A stretch of 64,000 nucleotides of DNA from UMGS1663 sp046964515 (GTDB lineage Bacteria > Bacillota > Clostridia > TANB77 > CAG-508): assembly GCA_046964515.1 (NCBI GenBank), contig JBKUYM010000004.1, positions 62,001 through 126,000 of the forward strand. Direction: 5' to 3'. A program made the position numbers and the translations under genes. Under the pieces are notes generated by a model. It did not search any database. It was not told the DNA's origin and saw nothing but the letters and a program-made list of their open reading frames with translations. This document shows, one piece after another, positions 17,328 to 26,497 of the stretch (its first letter is position 1; the number at the start of each line of letters is the position of its first letter).

Positions 17328-20300
17328 ATGAATGAAACATCATCTACAAAAACTTTAAAAGAGATATTTAGAGACTATAATTCTAATAGTTTTGCATTAA
17401 ATGATGCTAAAATAAAAACAATGAATTTATTCAAAAAAACAAATACATTACAATTGACATTAATTTCAGAAGCTTTTATTCCTATTAAAGCTATTTACCA
17501 ATTTGAAAAATATTTAGAAGGTCGCTTTTCGTTAAAAGCAATTACCATAAAAATTGAAAAACAGGAAAATGATGACTATCAAGAAGAAATAAGCAGTAAT
17601 TGTGAAAATACAGGGGCAGGAGTTTTAGAAAGTAATATTATTAAAGAATGGCCAGACATTATTGCGTACATGTCGATGAAGCATCCTATGACAAAAGCTT
17701 TTTTAGCAGGTAGCACAATTTCTATTGAAGGAAAAGCTGCCAATATTTTTCTAAAATTAAAGGGAAAAGAATTTTTATTGGCTAAAAAGTTTGACGAAAT
17801 TTTATCAGAGGTTTTACAAGATATTTACGGAAAAGTATATAAAGTCAGTTATATAGAAGAAATAGGAGAAGATTTTTTCCAAAAACAACAAGCATATCAA
17901 TTAAAAGCACAAGAAGAAGCTATTTTGTTGGCGCAAAAAGAAGCACAAATGGTAGCCAAAGAAGTTAAAAAGGAACCTAAGGAAAAAGAGAAAAAAGAAG
18001 ACAAAGTAATACCAGAAAAGATAGTGCCAATACCAGAAAAACCGGAAGAACAGACACCACTTATTTTGGGTAGAAATCCAAATATAAAAGAGAACTTAGT
18101 TAAAGTGGCAGATCTTTCTATTGATAGTGGAAAAATAGCAATAGAAGGAGAAGTGATTCATACAGATGTAAGAGAATTAAAAAATGGAAAGCATTTATTG
18201 ATGTTTGATGTATATGATGGAACAAGTACCATTACTTGTAAAGCTTTTGTAGAGGCAGAAAAAGCTAAAAGTGTAATGGGGAGAATTTTAAGTGCTAAGG
18301 GTATCAAAATTTCAGGAACAGCACAATTTGATCCGTTTGCAAAGGAACTAGGCGTTATCGCCAATATTATTGTAGAAACTGCTGGTAGAAAGAAAGAGCA
18401 AAGAATAGATAATAGCAAACAAAAGAGAGTAGAACTACATATGCATACCCAAATGAGTCAAATGGATGGCGTAACGCCAGTTAAAGATTTAATTAAAAGA
18501 GCCATGAAATGGGGGATGAAGTCTATTGCTATTACAGATCATGGGGTAGTACAGGCGTTTCCAGATGCTCACAAAATGTTGGGCTATGATAACCCTGATA
18601 TGAAAATTATTTATGGTGTAGAAGCATATTTAGTGCCAGATAAAAGTAGTAGTGTTTCTTTTCCAAAAGGACAAAGTCTAGACACAACTTATTGCGTGTT
18701 AGACTTAGAAACAACAGGATTATCTTTTAGAACAGAGAAAATCACAGAAGTAGGCATTATGAAAGTTAAAGATGGAGAAGTAATTGACGAATTTGAATGT
18801 TTCGTTAATCCAGAAAAACCAATTCCGCAAAAAGTGGTTGAAGTTACCAATATTACAGATGATATGGTAAAAGATGCCAAAACGATAGAACAAGTTATGC
18901 CTGAAATAATAGAATTTATAGGAGATGCCGTATTAGTTGCTCACAATGCAGATTTTGACATTGGATTTTTAAAGTATAATGCAAAACAGTTAGGTCTTTC
19001 TATAGAAAATACATACATAGATACATTACGTTTAGCAAAAGACTTATTCCCAGATTTTAAAAAATATAAATTAGGGATAATTGCGGATAATTTAGGAATT
19101 ACGGTAGAAGTGGCTCATCGTGCTTTAGATGATGTAGATACCACTGTAAAGGTTTTTAAAGTTATGCTAGATATGTTAAAAGAAAAAGGTGTAAAAACGC
19201 TAGAAGATATAGATAAAGTAGAACAAGGAAAAGCAGATTATAAAAAATTACCAAGTTATCATGCCATTATTTTAGCTAAGGATTATGTAGGATTAAAAAA
19301 CTTATACAAATTAGTTTCCTATTCTCATTTAGATTATTTTTATAAAAAACCGCGTATTTTAAAATCTTTATATAAAAAGTATTCTGAGGGACTGATTTTA
19401 GGAAGTGCTTGTGAAGCAGGAGAATTATATAGAGCTATTGTTTCAGGAAAGTCAGATGAGGAAATAGAAGAAATTGCGAAAGACTATGACTATTTGGAAA
19501 TTCAACCATTAGGAAATAACATGTTTATGGTTAGAAATGGAACACTGCCAGATGTAAAAGCCTTAGAAGATATTAACAAAAAAATTGTAGAACTAGGAGA
19601 AAAACTAGGGAAACTAGTGGTAGCTACTTGTGATGTGCATTTTATGGATCCACAAGATGAGATTTATAGAAGGATTTTAATGGCAGGGCAGGGATATGAT
19701 GATGCAGATGAACAAGCACCTTTATATTTAAGGACAACAGAAGAAATGTTAAAAGAATTTGAATACTTAGGAGAAGAAAAAGCTTATGAAGTAGTAGTGA
19801 CCAATACGAATAAAGTATCTGATATGTGTGAAAGAATCAGTCCCATTTCACCAGAGAAATGTCCACCACATATTGATCATTGTGAAGAAACGATTAAAGA
19901 AATTGCCTATAGTAAAGCCCATGAGTTATATGGTGACCCATTGCCACAAATTGTACAAGAAAGATTAGATAAAGAACTAGATTCTATTATTAAAAATGGT
20001 TTCTCTGTTATGTATATTATTGCTCAAAAATTAGTATGGAAATCTAATGAAGATGGATATATCGTAGGATCTAGAGGTTCGGTAGGTTCTTCTTTTGTGG
20101 CTAATATGACGGGAATTACAGAAGTAAATTCTCTTCCACCACATTATCGTTGCCCAAGTTGTAAATATTCAGATTTTACAGATTATGGATGTCAATGTGG
20201 ATTTGATTTACCAGATAAAGATTGCCCTAAATGTGGACATAAATTAATTAAAGACGGCATTGATATCCCTTTTGAAACCTTCTTAGGATTTAATGGAGAT

Positions 20301-21746
20301 AAAGAACCAGATATTGACTTAAACTTCTCAGGAGAATATCAAGCAAAAGCACACAGATATACAGAAGTAATCTTTGGAAAAGGAACGACTTTTAAAGCCG
20401 GAACCGTTGGTACCGTGGCTGATAAAACTGCTTTTGGTTATGTGAAAAAATATTATGAAGAACGAGGTGTCCCAGTTAATAATGCAGAGGTATTAAGAGT
20501 AGCTACTGGTTGTACGGGGATAAAAAGAACAACAGGACAACATCCAGGAGGTATTATCGTTGTACCAAAAGGAAGAGAAATTTTTGAATTTACACCGATT
20601 CAACATCCCGCAGATGATCCAAACTCGGATATTATTACTACACATTTTGATTATCATTCTATTGATCAGAACCTATTAAAGTTAGATATTCTAGGACACG
20701 ATGATCCAACCATGATTAGAATGTTATTTGATTTAACAGGTATCGACCCTACAAAGGTACCTTTAGATGATAAAGAAACGATGTCTATATTTAGTTCTAC
20801 AAAAGCTTTAGGTGTAACACCAGAACAAATTAAATCAGAAGTGGGAAGTTATGGGGTACCTGAATTTGGAACAAAATTTGTTAGAGGTATGTTAGTAGAT
20901 ACTAAACCAACTACTTTTGATGAACTTATACGTATATCCGGTTTATCCCATGGTACAGATGTGTGGTTAGGCAATGCACAAAGCTTGATTGAGGAAGGAA
21001 CAGTTACCTTAAATGAATCAATTTGTTGTCGTGATGATATTATGATATATCTTATCAAGAAAGGACTTCCACCAAATCCAGCTTTTAAAATCATGGAAAC
21101 GGTTCGTAAAGGAAAAGCATTGAAAGATCCAGAAAAATGGGCAGAGTATGTAGCTATGATGAAAGAACATGATGTACCAGATTGGTATATTAAATCTTGT
21201 GAAAAAATCAAATACATGTTTCCTAAAGCACATGCAGCAGCTTATGTTACAAATGCTTTTCGTATAGCTTGGTTTAAAGTACATAAACCAGAAGCCTATT
21301 ATACAGCTTATTTTACAATTAGGGCAGATGAATTTGATAGTGATATTATGTGCTATGGAGAAGAACGTGTAAAAAACAAAATGAAAGAAATTGACTTACA
21401 AGGAAATAGTGCAACTACAAAAGATAAAAATATGTATGCTATTCTAGAATTGGTTATGGAGATGTATGAAAGAGGAATTAAATTCTTACCAATAGATTTA
21501 TATAAGTCCCATGCTACAAAATTCAGAATGGAGCCAGAAGGCATTAGACCACCATTAAATAGTATTCCAGGATTAGGTACGGTTGCTGCTGAAGGAATCG
21601 ATGCAGCAAAACAAGAAGGAAAATTCATGTCAATAGATGATATGAAAATTCGTTCTAAAATAGGAAAATCTGTTATAGAATTGTTGGATAAAGTAGGCTG
21701 CTTAAAAGGCATGAGTCAAAGTAACCAAATGAGTTTGTTTGGGTAA
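17328..21746 (+). CDS. polC: DNA polymerase III PolC-type catalytic subunit
   Basis: This is the Gram-positive replicative polymerase (1,472 residues). In order: an N-terminal domain; an OB fold (about 255-340); a PHP domain (LHMHTQMSQMDG) interrupted by a DnaQ-like 3'-5' exonuclease with YCVLDLETTG; then the polymerase core with GSRGSVGSS, a zinc cluster (CPSCKYSD, CQCGFD, CPKCGHK), DIDLNFSGEYQ containing catalytic aspartates, and a C-terminal helix-hairpin-helix region. No CGG codon occurs in frame, although CGG triplets occur out of frame many times. Confidence 0.98.
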   Translation: MNETSSTKTLKEIFRDYNSNSFALNDAKIKTMNLFKKTNTLQLTLISEAFIPIKAIYQFEKYLEGRFSLKAITIKIEKQENDDYQEEISSNCENTGAGVLESNIIKEWPDIIAYMSMKHPMTKAFLAGSTISIEGKAANIFLKLKGKEFLLAKKFDEILSEVLQDIYGKVYKVSYIEEIGEDFFQKQQAYQLKAQEEAILLAQKEAQMVAKEVKKEPKEKEKKEDKVIPEKIVPIPEKPEEQTPLILGRNPNIKENLVKVADLSIDSGKIAIEGEVIHTDVRELKNGKHLLMFDVYDGTSTITCKAFVEAEKAKSVMGRILSAKGIKISGTAQFDPFAKELGVIANIIVETAGRKKEQRIDNSKQKRVELHMHTQMSQMDGVTPVKDLIKRAMKWGMKSIAITDHGVVQAFPDAHKMLGYDNPDMKIIYGVEAYLVPDKSSSVSFPKGQSLDTTYCVLDLETTGLSFRTEKITEVGIMKVKDGEVIDEFECFVNPEKPIPQKVVEVTNITDDMVKDAKTIEQVMPEIIEFIGDAVLVAHNADFDIGFLKYNAKQLGLSIENTYIDTLRLAKDLFPDFKKYKLGIIADNLGITVEVAHRALDDVDTTVKVFKVMLDMLKEKGVKTLEDIDKVEQGKADYKKLPSYHAIILAKDYVGLKNLYKLVSYSHLDYFYKKPRILKSLYKKYSEGLILGSACEAGELYRAIVSGKSDEEIEEIAKDYDYLEIQPLGNNMFMVRNGTLPDVKALEDINKKIVELGEKLGKLVVATCDVHFMDPQDEIYRRILMAGQGYDDADEQAPLYLRTTEEMLKEFEYLGEEKAYEVVVTNTNKVSDMCERISPISPEKCPPHIDHCEETIKEIAYSKAHELYGDPLPQIVQERLDKELDSIIKNGFSVMYIIAQKLVWKSNEDGYIVGSRGSVGSSFVANMTGITEVNSLPPHYRCPSCKYSDFTDYGCQCGFDLPDKDCPKCGHKLIKDGIDIPFETFLGFNGDKEPDIDLNFSGEYQAKAHRYTEVIFGKGTTFKAGTVGTVADKTAFGYVKKYYEERGVPVNNAEVLRVATGCTGIKRTTGQHPGGIIVVPKGREIFEFTPIQHPADDPNSDIITTHFDYHSIDQNLLKLDILGHDDPTMIRMLFDLTGIDPTKVPLDDKETMSIFSSTKALGVTPEQIKSEVGSYGVPEFGTKFVRGMLVDTKPTTFDELIRISGLSHGTDVWLGNAQSLIEEGTVTLNESICCRDDIMIYLIKKGLPPNPAFKIMETVRKGKALKDPEKWAEYVAMMKEHDVPDWYIKSCEKIKYMFPKAHAAAYVTNAFRIAWFKVHKPEAYYTAYFTIRADEFDSDIMCYGEERVKNKMKEIDLQGNSATTKDKNMYAILELVMEMYERGIKFLPIDLYKSHATKFRMEPEGIRPPLNSIPGLGTVAAEGIDAAKQEGKFMSIDDMKIRSKIGKSVIELLDKVGCLKGMSQSNQMSLFG

Positions 21747-21797
21747 AAAAAGGGACGGGGTATTTTTGTTTAAACAAAAATACCCCGTCCCTTTTTT
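21746..21797. terminator. 52-bp perfect palindrome, bidirectional terminator
   Basis: Arms of 26 bp centre on GTTTAAAC (21771/21772). The core GGGACGGGGTATTTTTGTTT differs from the element at 1356 by one base. It lies between polC and a converging gene whose TAA stop (21796-21798) begins in the right arm. Confidence 0.85.
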
Positions 21798-22497
21798 ATC
21801 TTTCTATATTATCAGAAGATTCTATGATTTCTCCATTTCCTTCTGGTGTATTATAAGAAAAGAAAGAAGAAACCTGTTTATTTTTTAAGTCTCCATTACT
21901 TACTTTTTTAATTGGTTCAGCGTGACGTAAATAATAAAAACCTTCTTTATTTAAAATCAGATTAGATTCATAATCAATAACATATTCTTGGTTATTCTTA
22001 TTTCTAAATTCTACCCAAGAAAAATAAGCTTTTGCTTTACTTACCACTCCATATATATAACCACAAACTACATGATTAGGAACACCAATTATCTGTGAAA
22101 TATATTCTGCATGAAATTGAGGCGTAGAAGAAGTAGTAGAAATTGGAAAATACATAGCTTTTGAATCTTTTAAAATGGGAAAACGATCTGATAGTTTGTA
22201 ACACTCAATAGGATGAAAAGTAGTGTCTAAGAATATACTATGTTTCGTATGTATTAATTTTTTTACAATTTTACAATGTTGTAATTCTTCTAAAATAGTT
22301 TGTTTTTCTTCATCAGAATCTATGTGAGACAATTTTGTGAATGCATGATAAATAGCGTACTCGTCTAAGTACAACTTACCACCACCTTGTATTAATTGCA
22401 TAATGGCTTCTTTATTTCCTTGTTTTAAAGCTTCTTCAAAATGATAATTCCATTGATTAGATTCATCAAAGGAAAACCATTTATACTGTTCTAACAT
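21796..22497 (-). CDS. Hypothetical protein
   Basis: The 233-residue protein matches no family I recognise. It has no signal peptide or membrane segment. The N-terminal half is helical and acidic; the middle has FPISTTSSTPQFHAEYISQIIG and FSWVEFRNKNNQEYVIDYESN, which look like beta strands of a compact domain. It is convergent to polC and followed on the right by a 300-bp AT-rich gap (22498-22799). Confidence 0.6.
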   Translation of the reverse strand: MLEQYKWFSFDESNQWNYHFEEALKQGNKEAIMQLIQGGGKLYLDEYAIYHAFTKLSHIDSDEEKQTILEELQHCKIVKKLIHTKHSIFLDTTFHPIECYKLSDRFPILKDSKAMYFPISTTSSTPQFHAEYISQIIGVPNHVVCGYIYGVVSKAKAYFSWVEFRNKNNQEYVIDYESNLILNKEGFYYLRHAEPIKKVSNGDLKNKQVSSFFSYNTPEGNGEIIESSDNIER

Positions 22498-22738
22498 AAA
22501 TCATCCCTTCTTATTTTTATGTAAGTATTTTCCATTAACATAACTATTATATCATATAAAAAAAGAAATATCAAATTTTATATTGCATTTACAAAAAACA
22601 TAAGAGGTAAATGGGAATATTCAAGGAAATAAGAAATTTAAAGAGGCTATTTAAAAATAAGTGAAAGGAAATCCAAAAATCTTAGCAAAAATATGAGAGG
22701 AGCCTTATAGGAAAAATAAGTAAAATGTATCAATTTAA

Positions 22739-22767
22739 TGGACAATTTTAACCTTTGATAGTATAAT
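22739..22767 (+). promoter_or_regulatory. Probable promoter of the DUF1294 gene
   Basis: TGGACA (22739-22744), a 17-bp spacer and a perfect TATAAT (22762-22767). The rest of the 300-bp gap 22498-22799 shows nothing else. Confidence 0.6.
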
Positions 22768-22799
22768 AATTAAAATGTAAAAAAGGAAATGAGGAAAAA

Positions 22800-23111
22800 A
22801 TGTTTGACAATACAATACCAGCGATAGATTTTAGTAAGGTATTTACGATACCGAATTTTATAGTTTATTTAGTAATGATTAATATGATTACGTTTTTTGC
22901 TATGTGGTTAGATAAAAGAAAAGCACAAAGAGGAAAATGGAGAACAAGTGAGCAAACTTTATTTGTTTTGGTTTTATTAGGAGGTGGAATTGGTGGAATT
23001 GCAGGAATGTATACTTTTAGACATAAAACACAGAAACCAAGATTTGTGGTAGGTTTTCCAGCTATTCTGATTTTTGAAATAGTGGTTTTATTATATTTTT
23101 TTCTAAAATAA
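22800..23111 (+). CDS. DUF1294 membrane protein
   Basis: The 103-residue protein matches DUF1294: MWLDKRKAQRGKWRTSEQTLF followed by LGGGIGGIAGMYTFRHKTQKPRF and a C-terminal helix. There are three hydrophobic segments. Function is unknown in the family. It is transcribed alone from a good promoter. Confidence 0.8.
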   Translation: MFDNTIPAIDFSKVFTIPNFIVYLVMINMITFFAMWLDKRKAQRGKWRTSEQTLFVLVLLGGGIGGIAGMYTFRHKTQKPRFVVGFPAILIFEIVVLLYFFLK

Positions 23112-23242
23112 GTTATAAAGTATAGAAAGAAGCATAAATATACGATAGAGAAAACGAATTATGAAGAAATTCTTAAGAAAAAATTGACGAAAAATGGAAA
23201 TTGTGATAGGATGAAAGAAAATAAAAGGGGGAGGAAAAGAAT

Positions 23243-23653
23243 ATGTATAAAACAAATTATTTATCTAGTGTAGCTTCTAGTTCAATTTGGCTAATCATTT
23301 CTTTTGTATTAGCAATTGTAGGAGGTATTTTAGTATATTTCTTATTTTTAAGTAAGAAAAACGAAGGTAAATTTACAGGATTTGTAGCTTGGCTTTATGA
23401 CTTTTTATCATTTAAAAAGATGTTTTTAGAGACATTATTAAAAATTACATACCTAATAGTTGCTATTTATGTAACATTATCAGCTTTTGCCTTAATTGGA
23501 ACCAGTTTTATTGCATTTTTAGTATCACTTGTTTTAGGAAATGTTATGGCAAGAGTGGTATATGAGTTCGCACTAATTTTACTTGTCATTTGTAGAAATA
23601 CAACAGAAATTAGTAAAAAATTAGGTGATAAAAATAATGACAAACAAGACTAA
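23243..23653 (+). CDS. Hypothetical membrane protein
   Basis: The 136-residue protein has an N-terminal transmembrane helix, an amphipathic stretch (WLYDFLSFKKMF) and two further hydrophobic segments before a charged tail KKLGDKNNDKQD. I do not recognise the family. A GGGGGAGG site precedes the ATG, and a hairpin terminator follows. Confidence 0.6.
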   Translation: MYKTNYLSSVASSSIWLIISFVLAIVGGILVYFLFLSKKNEGKFTGFVAWLYDFLSFKKMFLETLLKITYLIVAIYVTLSAFALIGTSFIAFLVSLVLGNVMARVVYEFALILLVICRNTTEISKKLGDKNNDKQD

Positions 23654-23675
23654 ATTCATAAAATAGAGATATGAA

Positions 23676-23726
23676 AAATAAAGTAGAATGAACAAAGAAA
23701 TTAGTTTATTTTACTTTATTTTTTTA
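23676..23726 (+). terminator. Rho-independent terminator
   Basis: AAATAAAGTA pairs with TACTTTATTT across a loop of about 26 bases, followed by a T-run. Confidence 0.55.
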
Positions 23727-23736
23727 GGATGAAAGT

Positions 23737-23796
23737 ATGTCCCCTATGGACATTTTTGTCCATTAAACAACGTCCCTTATGGACATTTTTATAAAG
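23737..23796 (+). repeat. GTCC/GGAC dispersed element, copy B
   Basis: It has the same layout as 5305-5363: ATGTCCCCTATGGACA, then TTTTTGTCC, then AACGTCCCTTATGGACATTTTTATAAA. The last GGACA lies inside the promoter of the next gene, serving as its -35 box (TGGACA). Confidence 0.6.
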
Positions 23797-23808
23797 TAAT
23801 GTTATAAT
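23780..23808 (+). promoter_or_regulatory. Probable promoter of the glycosyltransferase operon
   Basis: TGGACA (23780-23785), 17-bp spacer, extended -10 TGTTATAAT ending at 23808. The -35 is part of the GTCC/GGAC element, so a hairpin-binding factor there would interfere with initiation. Confidence 0.6.
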
Positions 23809-23848
23809 TGTCGAAGAAAGTAGAAGGAAGGGGCATAATGGGATTTAT

Positions 23849-24985
23849 ATGAAAATTTTAATTGTAATTGATCAGTTTGATCAAGATAATAATGGTACGA
23901 CGATTTCTGCTAGAAGGTTTGCACGAGGATTAGAAAAGAGAGGACATGAAGTTTCTATTGTGAGTACTGGTAAGCAAGAAGCTAATAAATATATAGTTAA
24001 AGAGTTAAAATTATTACCAATTGCTTCTCATATTGTCAAATCACAAGGAATGTCTTTTGCAATTCCTTCTAAAGAAATATTGACAGAAGCAATTAGCCAA
24101 GCAGATGTAGTTCATTTTTATTTACCATTTGCATTATCGGTGCAAGGTCTAAAAATTGCAGAACAATTGCAAGTAGCACATACAACGGCTTTTCATATGC
24201 AACCAGAAAATGTAACCTATACTTTAAAGCTAGGGACTAATACAAAAGTAAATGATACCATTTATACATACTTAAGGAATCATTTTTATAATCACTTTAC
24301 ACATATTCATTGCCCTAGTAATTTTATTGCAAAGGAATTAAAAGAACATGGATATACCGCTAAATTACATGTGATTTCTAATGGTGTAGATGAAGACTTC
24401 CATTATCAAAGAAAAGAAAAAAGACCAGAATGGAAAGATAAATATGTGATAACGATGGTAGGAAGATTGTCTAATGAAAAAAGACAAGATATTTTGATTG
24501 AAGCTATTAAAAAGTCAAAATATGAGCCCAAAATACAATTAGTATTAGCAGGCAATGGCCCAAAATACAATAGCTATAGGAAACAAACACAAGATTTAAC
24601 CAATAGACCAGTGATTCAGTTTATAAAAAAAGAAGAATTAATAGAAGTGCTATCTATGACAGATGTATATGTACATGCATCAGATGCTGAAATTGAAGCA
24701 ATTTCTTGTATTGAGGCTTTTGCTTGTGGAAATGTACCGGTTATAGCCAATAGTAAAAAGTCTGCAACGCCACAATTTGCATTAGATGATAGGAGTTTGT
24801 TTGATGCAGGTAATTGTGATGACTTAGTAAAAAAAATAGATTATTGGATTGAAAATGAACAAGAAAGAATATATATGCAAAAACAATATGCTGAAAGTGC
24901 AAAACAATATAGTATAGCTAGTAGCATGGAAAAAATGGAAGAAATGTTTATGGAAGCTATTGCAGAAAATAAAAGAGGAAACTAG
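23849..24985 (+). CDS. GT4-family glycosyltransferase
   Basis: This is a GT-B fold glycosyltransferase (378 residues). The N-terminal domain starts KILIVIDQFDQDNNGTTISARRFA. The C-terminal domain carries VGRLSNEKRQDILIEA and the nucleotide-sugar site SDAEIEAISCIEAFACGNVPV. The order with an acyltransferase suggests glycolipid synthesis, as in diacylglycerol glucosyltransferases, but the substrate is inferred. The start overlaps the stop of a four-codon upstream frame (ATG 23838 to TGA 23852), which has the better-spaced Shine-Dalgarno; translation may be coupled through it. Confidence 0.8.
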   Translation: MKILIVIDQFDQDNNGTTISARRFARGLEKRGHEVSIVSTGKQEANKYIVKELKLLPIASHIVKSQGMSFAIPSKEILTEAISQADVVHFYLPFALSVQGLKIAEQLQVAHTTAFHMQPENVTYTLKLGTNTKVNDTIYTYLRNHFYNHFTHIHCPSNFIAKELKEHGYTAKLHVISNGVDEDFHYQRKEKRPEWKDKYVITMVGRLSNEKRQDILIEAIKKSKYEPKIQLVLAGNGPKYNSYRKQTQDLTNRPVIQFIKKEELIEVLSMTDVYVHASDAEIEAISCIEAFACGNVPVIANSKKSATPQFALDDRSLFDAGNCDDLVKKIDYWIENEQERIYMQKQYAESAKQYSIASSMEKMEEMFMEAIAENKRGN

Positions 24986-24987
24986 GT

Positions 24988-25761
24988 ATGAAAGTAATAG
25001 AACAAAGAGATATACCAGAAGATACCCATATTTTGAAATTATGGACACCTTTAAAATTTGAGGTTAAAAAGGATTATACATTTATTCCCCGAAATCCTTT
25101 TTTTAAAATAGCTTCTATGGCTTTATACACAATAGCTTTACCTTTGGTATATAGTTTTAATAAGATAATGTATGGATGTAAAGTAGTAGGAATAGAAAAT
25201 CTAAAACAGATAAAAGGTGCCAGAATGACAGTATCTAATCATGTACATCCTATGGATTGTACGATGAATGCTATGATACAAGCACCAAGACAAGTATATT
25301 TTCCTACACTGCAAGATAATTTTAAGATACCAGTGGTAAATGGAATTATTCGTCTATTACATGCGATTCCCATTCCAAATGGTTTACAAACAAAAGTCGC
25401 ATTTTATAAATCTTTACAAGCTATTTTACAAAAAGGAAGTATTATACATATGTATCCGGAAGCAGCTCTTTGGCCATATGCAACAAATCTTAGAAAATTT
25501 AAAAGTGGAGCTTTCCAAATAGCGGTGGAGCAACAAGTACCAATTATTCCCATTGTATATTGTTTTGTAAAGCCCTATGGTATTCGAAAGTGGAAGAAAA
25601 AACCATGCATCCAAATACATATATTAAAGCCAGTATATCCTAGTAAAATAAAAGAAAATAATAAAAAGGAAGTGGTACAAAATATGAAACAAGAGGTTTA
25701 TCAGGAAATGAAACTATGTTTACAAAATAATACTACATTTGAAGAGGAGGAAGAAAATTAA
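24988..25761 (+). CDS. PlsC-like 1-acyl-glycerol-3-phosphate acyltransferase
   Basis: The HX4D catalytic motif is SNHVHPMD, and a second conserved block is MYPEAALWPYATNLRKFKSGAF. A hydrophobic segment near the N-terminus anchors it to the membrane. It starts two bases after the glycosyltransferase stop, so the genes are co-translated. The 257-residue length is normal. It probably acylates a lysophospholipid or glycolipid precursor. Confidence 0.82.
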   Translation: MKVIEQRDIPEDTHILKLWTPLKFEVKKDYTFIPRNPFFKIASMALYTIALPLVYSFNKIMYGCKVVGIENLKQIKGARMTVSNHVHPMDCTMNAMIQAPRQVYFPTLQDNFKIPVVNGIIRLLHAIPIPNGLQTKVAFYKSLQAILQKGSIIHMYPEAALWPYATNLRKFKSGAFQIAVEQQVPIIPIVYCFVKPYGIRKWKKKPCIQIHILKPVYPSKIKENNKKEVVQNMKQEVYQEMKLCLQNNTTFEEEEEN

Positions 25762-25762
25762 G

Positions 25763-26293
25763 ATGAAAGAAGAGTTTATAAGATTATTAGAAGAAACAAA
25801 AAGAGAAGGAATGGATCAATTAATTGCTTTCTTGAAGAATTCAGATTTTTTTGAAGCACCTGCTAGTACAAGATTTCATGGAGCTTTTCAAGGTGGTCTT
25901 TTAGCACATAGCATGAAAGTATATGAAATTTTAAAAACAAAAGTACCAGACGCCGATTCTGTTCGTATTATTGCTTTACTACATGACATTTGCAAGGCAA
26001 ATTTTTATAAGGTAGATTATCGTAATGCTAAAAATGATTTAGGCGTTTGGGAAAAGGTACCTTATTATACCGTAGACGATACAATTCCTTTTGGACATGG
26101 AGAAAAATCGGTTATGATGTTATCTGAATTTATTAAATTAACAAATGAAGAAAAATATGCAATTAGATGGCATATGGGTTTTACAGAACCAAAGGAATTA
26201 TATACAACAATTGGACTTGCTTATAAAAAATATCCACTTGCTTTGTTAACCCATGAGGCAGATTTAGAAGCAAGTTACTTGTATGATATTTAA
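25763..26293 (+). CDS. HD-domain hydrolase
   Basis: The 176-residue protein has FHGAFQGGLLAHSMKVYE and LLHDICKANF, the His and His-Asp metal ligands of HD phosphohydrolases, plus a later RWHMGF. It probably cleaves a nucleotide or phosphoester. The start is ATG 25763, one base after the upstream stop; the alternative TTG 25739 overlaps the upstream gene. Followed by a terminator at 26366. Confidence 0.78.
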   Translation: MKEEFIRLLEETKREGMDQLIAFLKNSDFFEAPASTRFHGAFQGGLLAHSMKVYEILKTKVPDADSVRIIALLHDICKANFYKVDYRNAKNDLGVWEKVPYYTVDDTIPFGHGEKSVMMLSEFIKLTNEEKYAIRWHMGFTEPKELYTTIGLAYKKYPLALLTHEADLEASYLYDI

Positions 26294-26365
26294 GAAAGTA
26301 TTGTAAATAGTAAGGTCTAAGAATAGGTTTATTATATAGAGAAAATGTAAATTAAAAATAAAAGT

Positions 26366-26399
26366 AAAACAAGGTTTTGAAGGAATACCTTGTTTTTTC
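26366..26399 (+). terminator. Rho-independent terminator of the glycosyltransferase operon
   Basis: Ten-base-pair stem AAAACAAGGT/ACCTTGTTTT followed by a T-run. Confidence 0.8.
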
Positions 26400-26432
26400 T
26401 TTTTGACCAATAAAAAAACTAGCATTAAGAAA

Positions 26433-26461
26433 TTGATTTTACCGATTAGTAATGTTATAAT
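26433..26461 (+). promoter_or_regulatory. Probable promoter of the 363-residue membrane protein gene
   Basis: TTGATT (26433-26438), 17-bp spacer, extended -10 TGTTATAAT ending at 26461. Confidence 0.6.
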
Positions 26462-26497
26462 CCAACTATTAATAAAAGAAAATACAGGGGAATTAGA

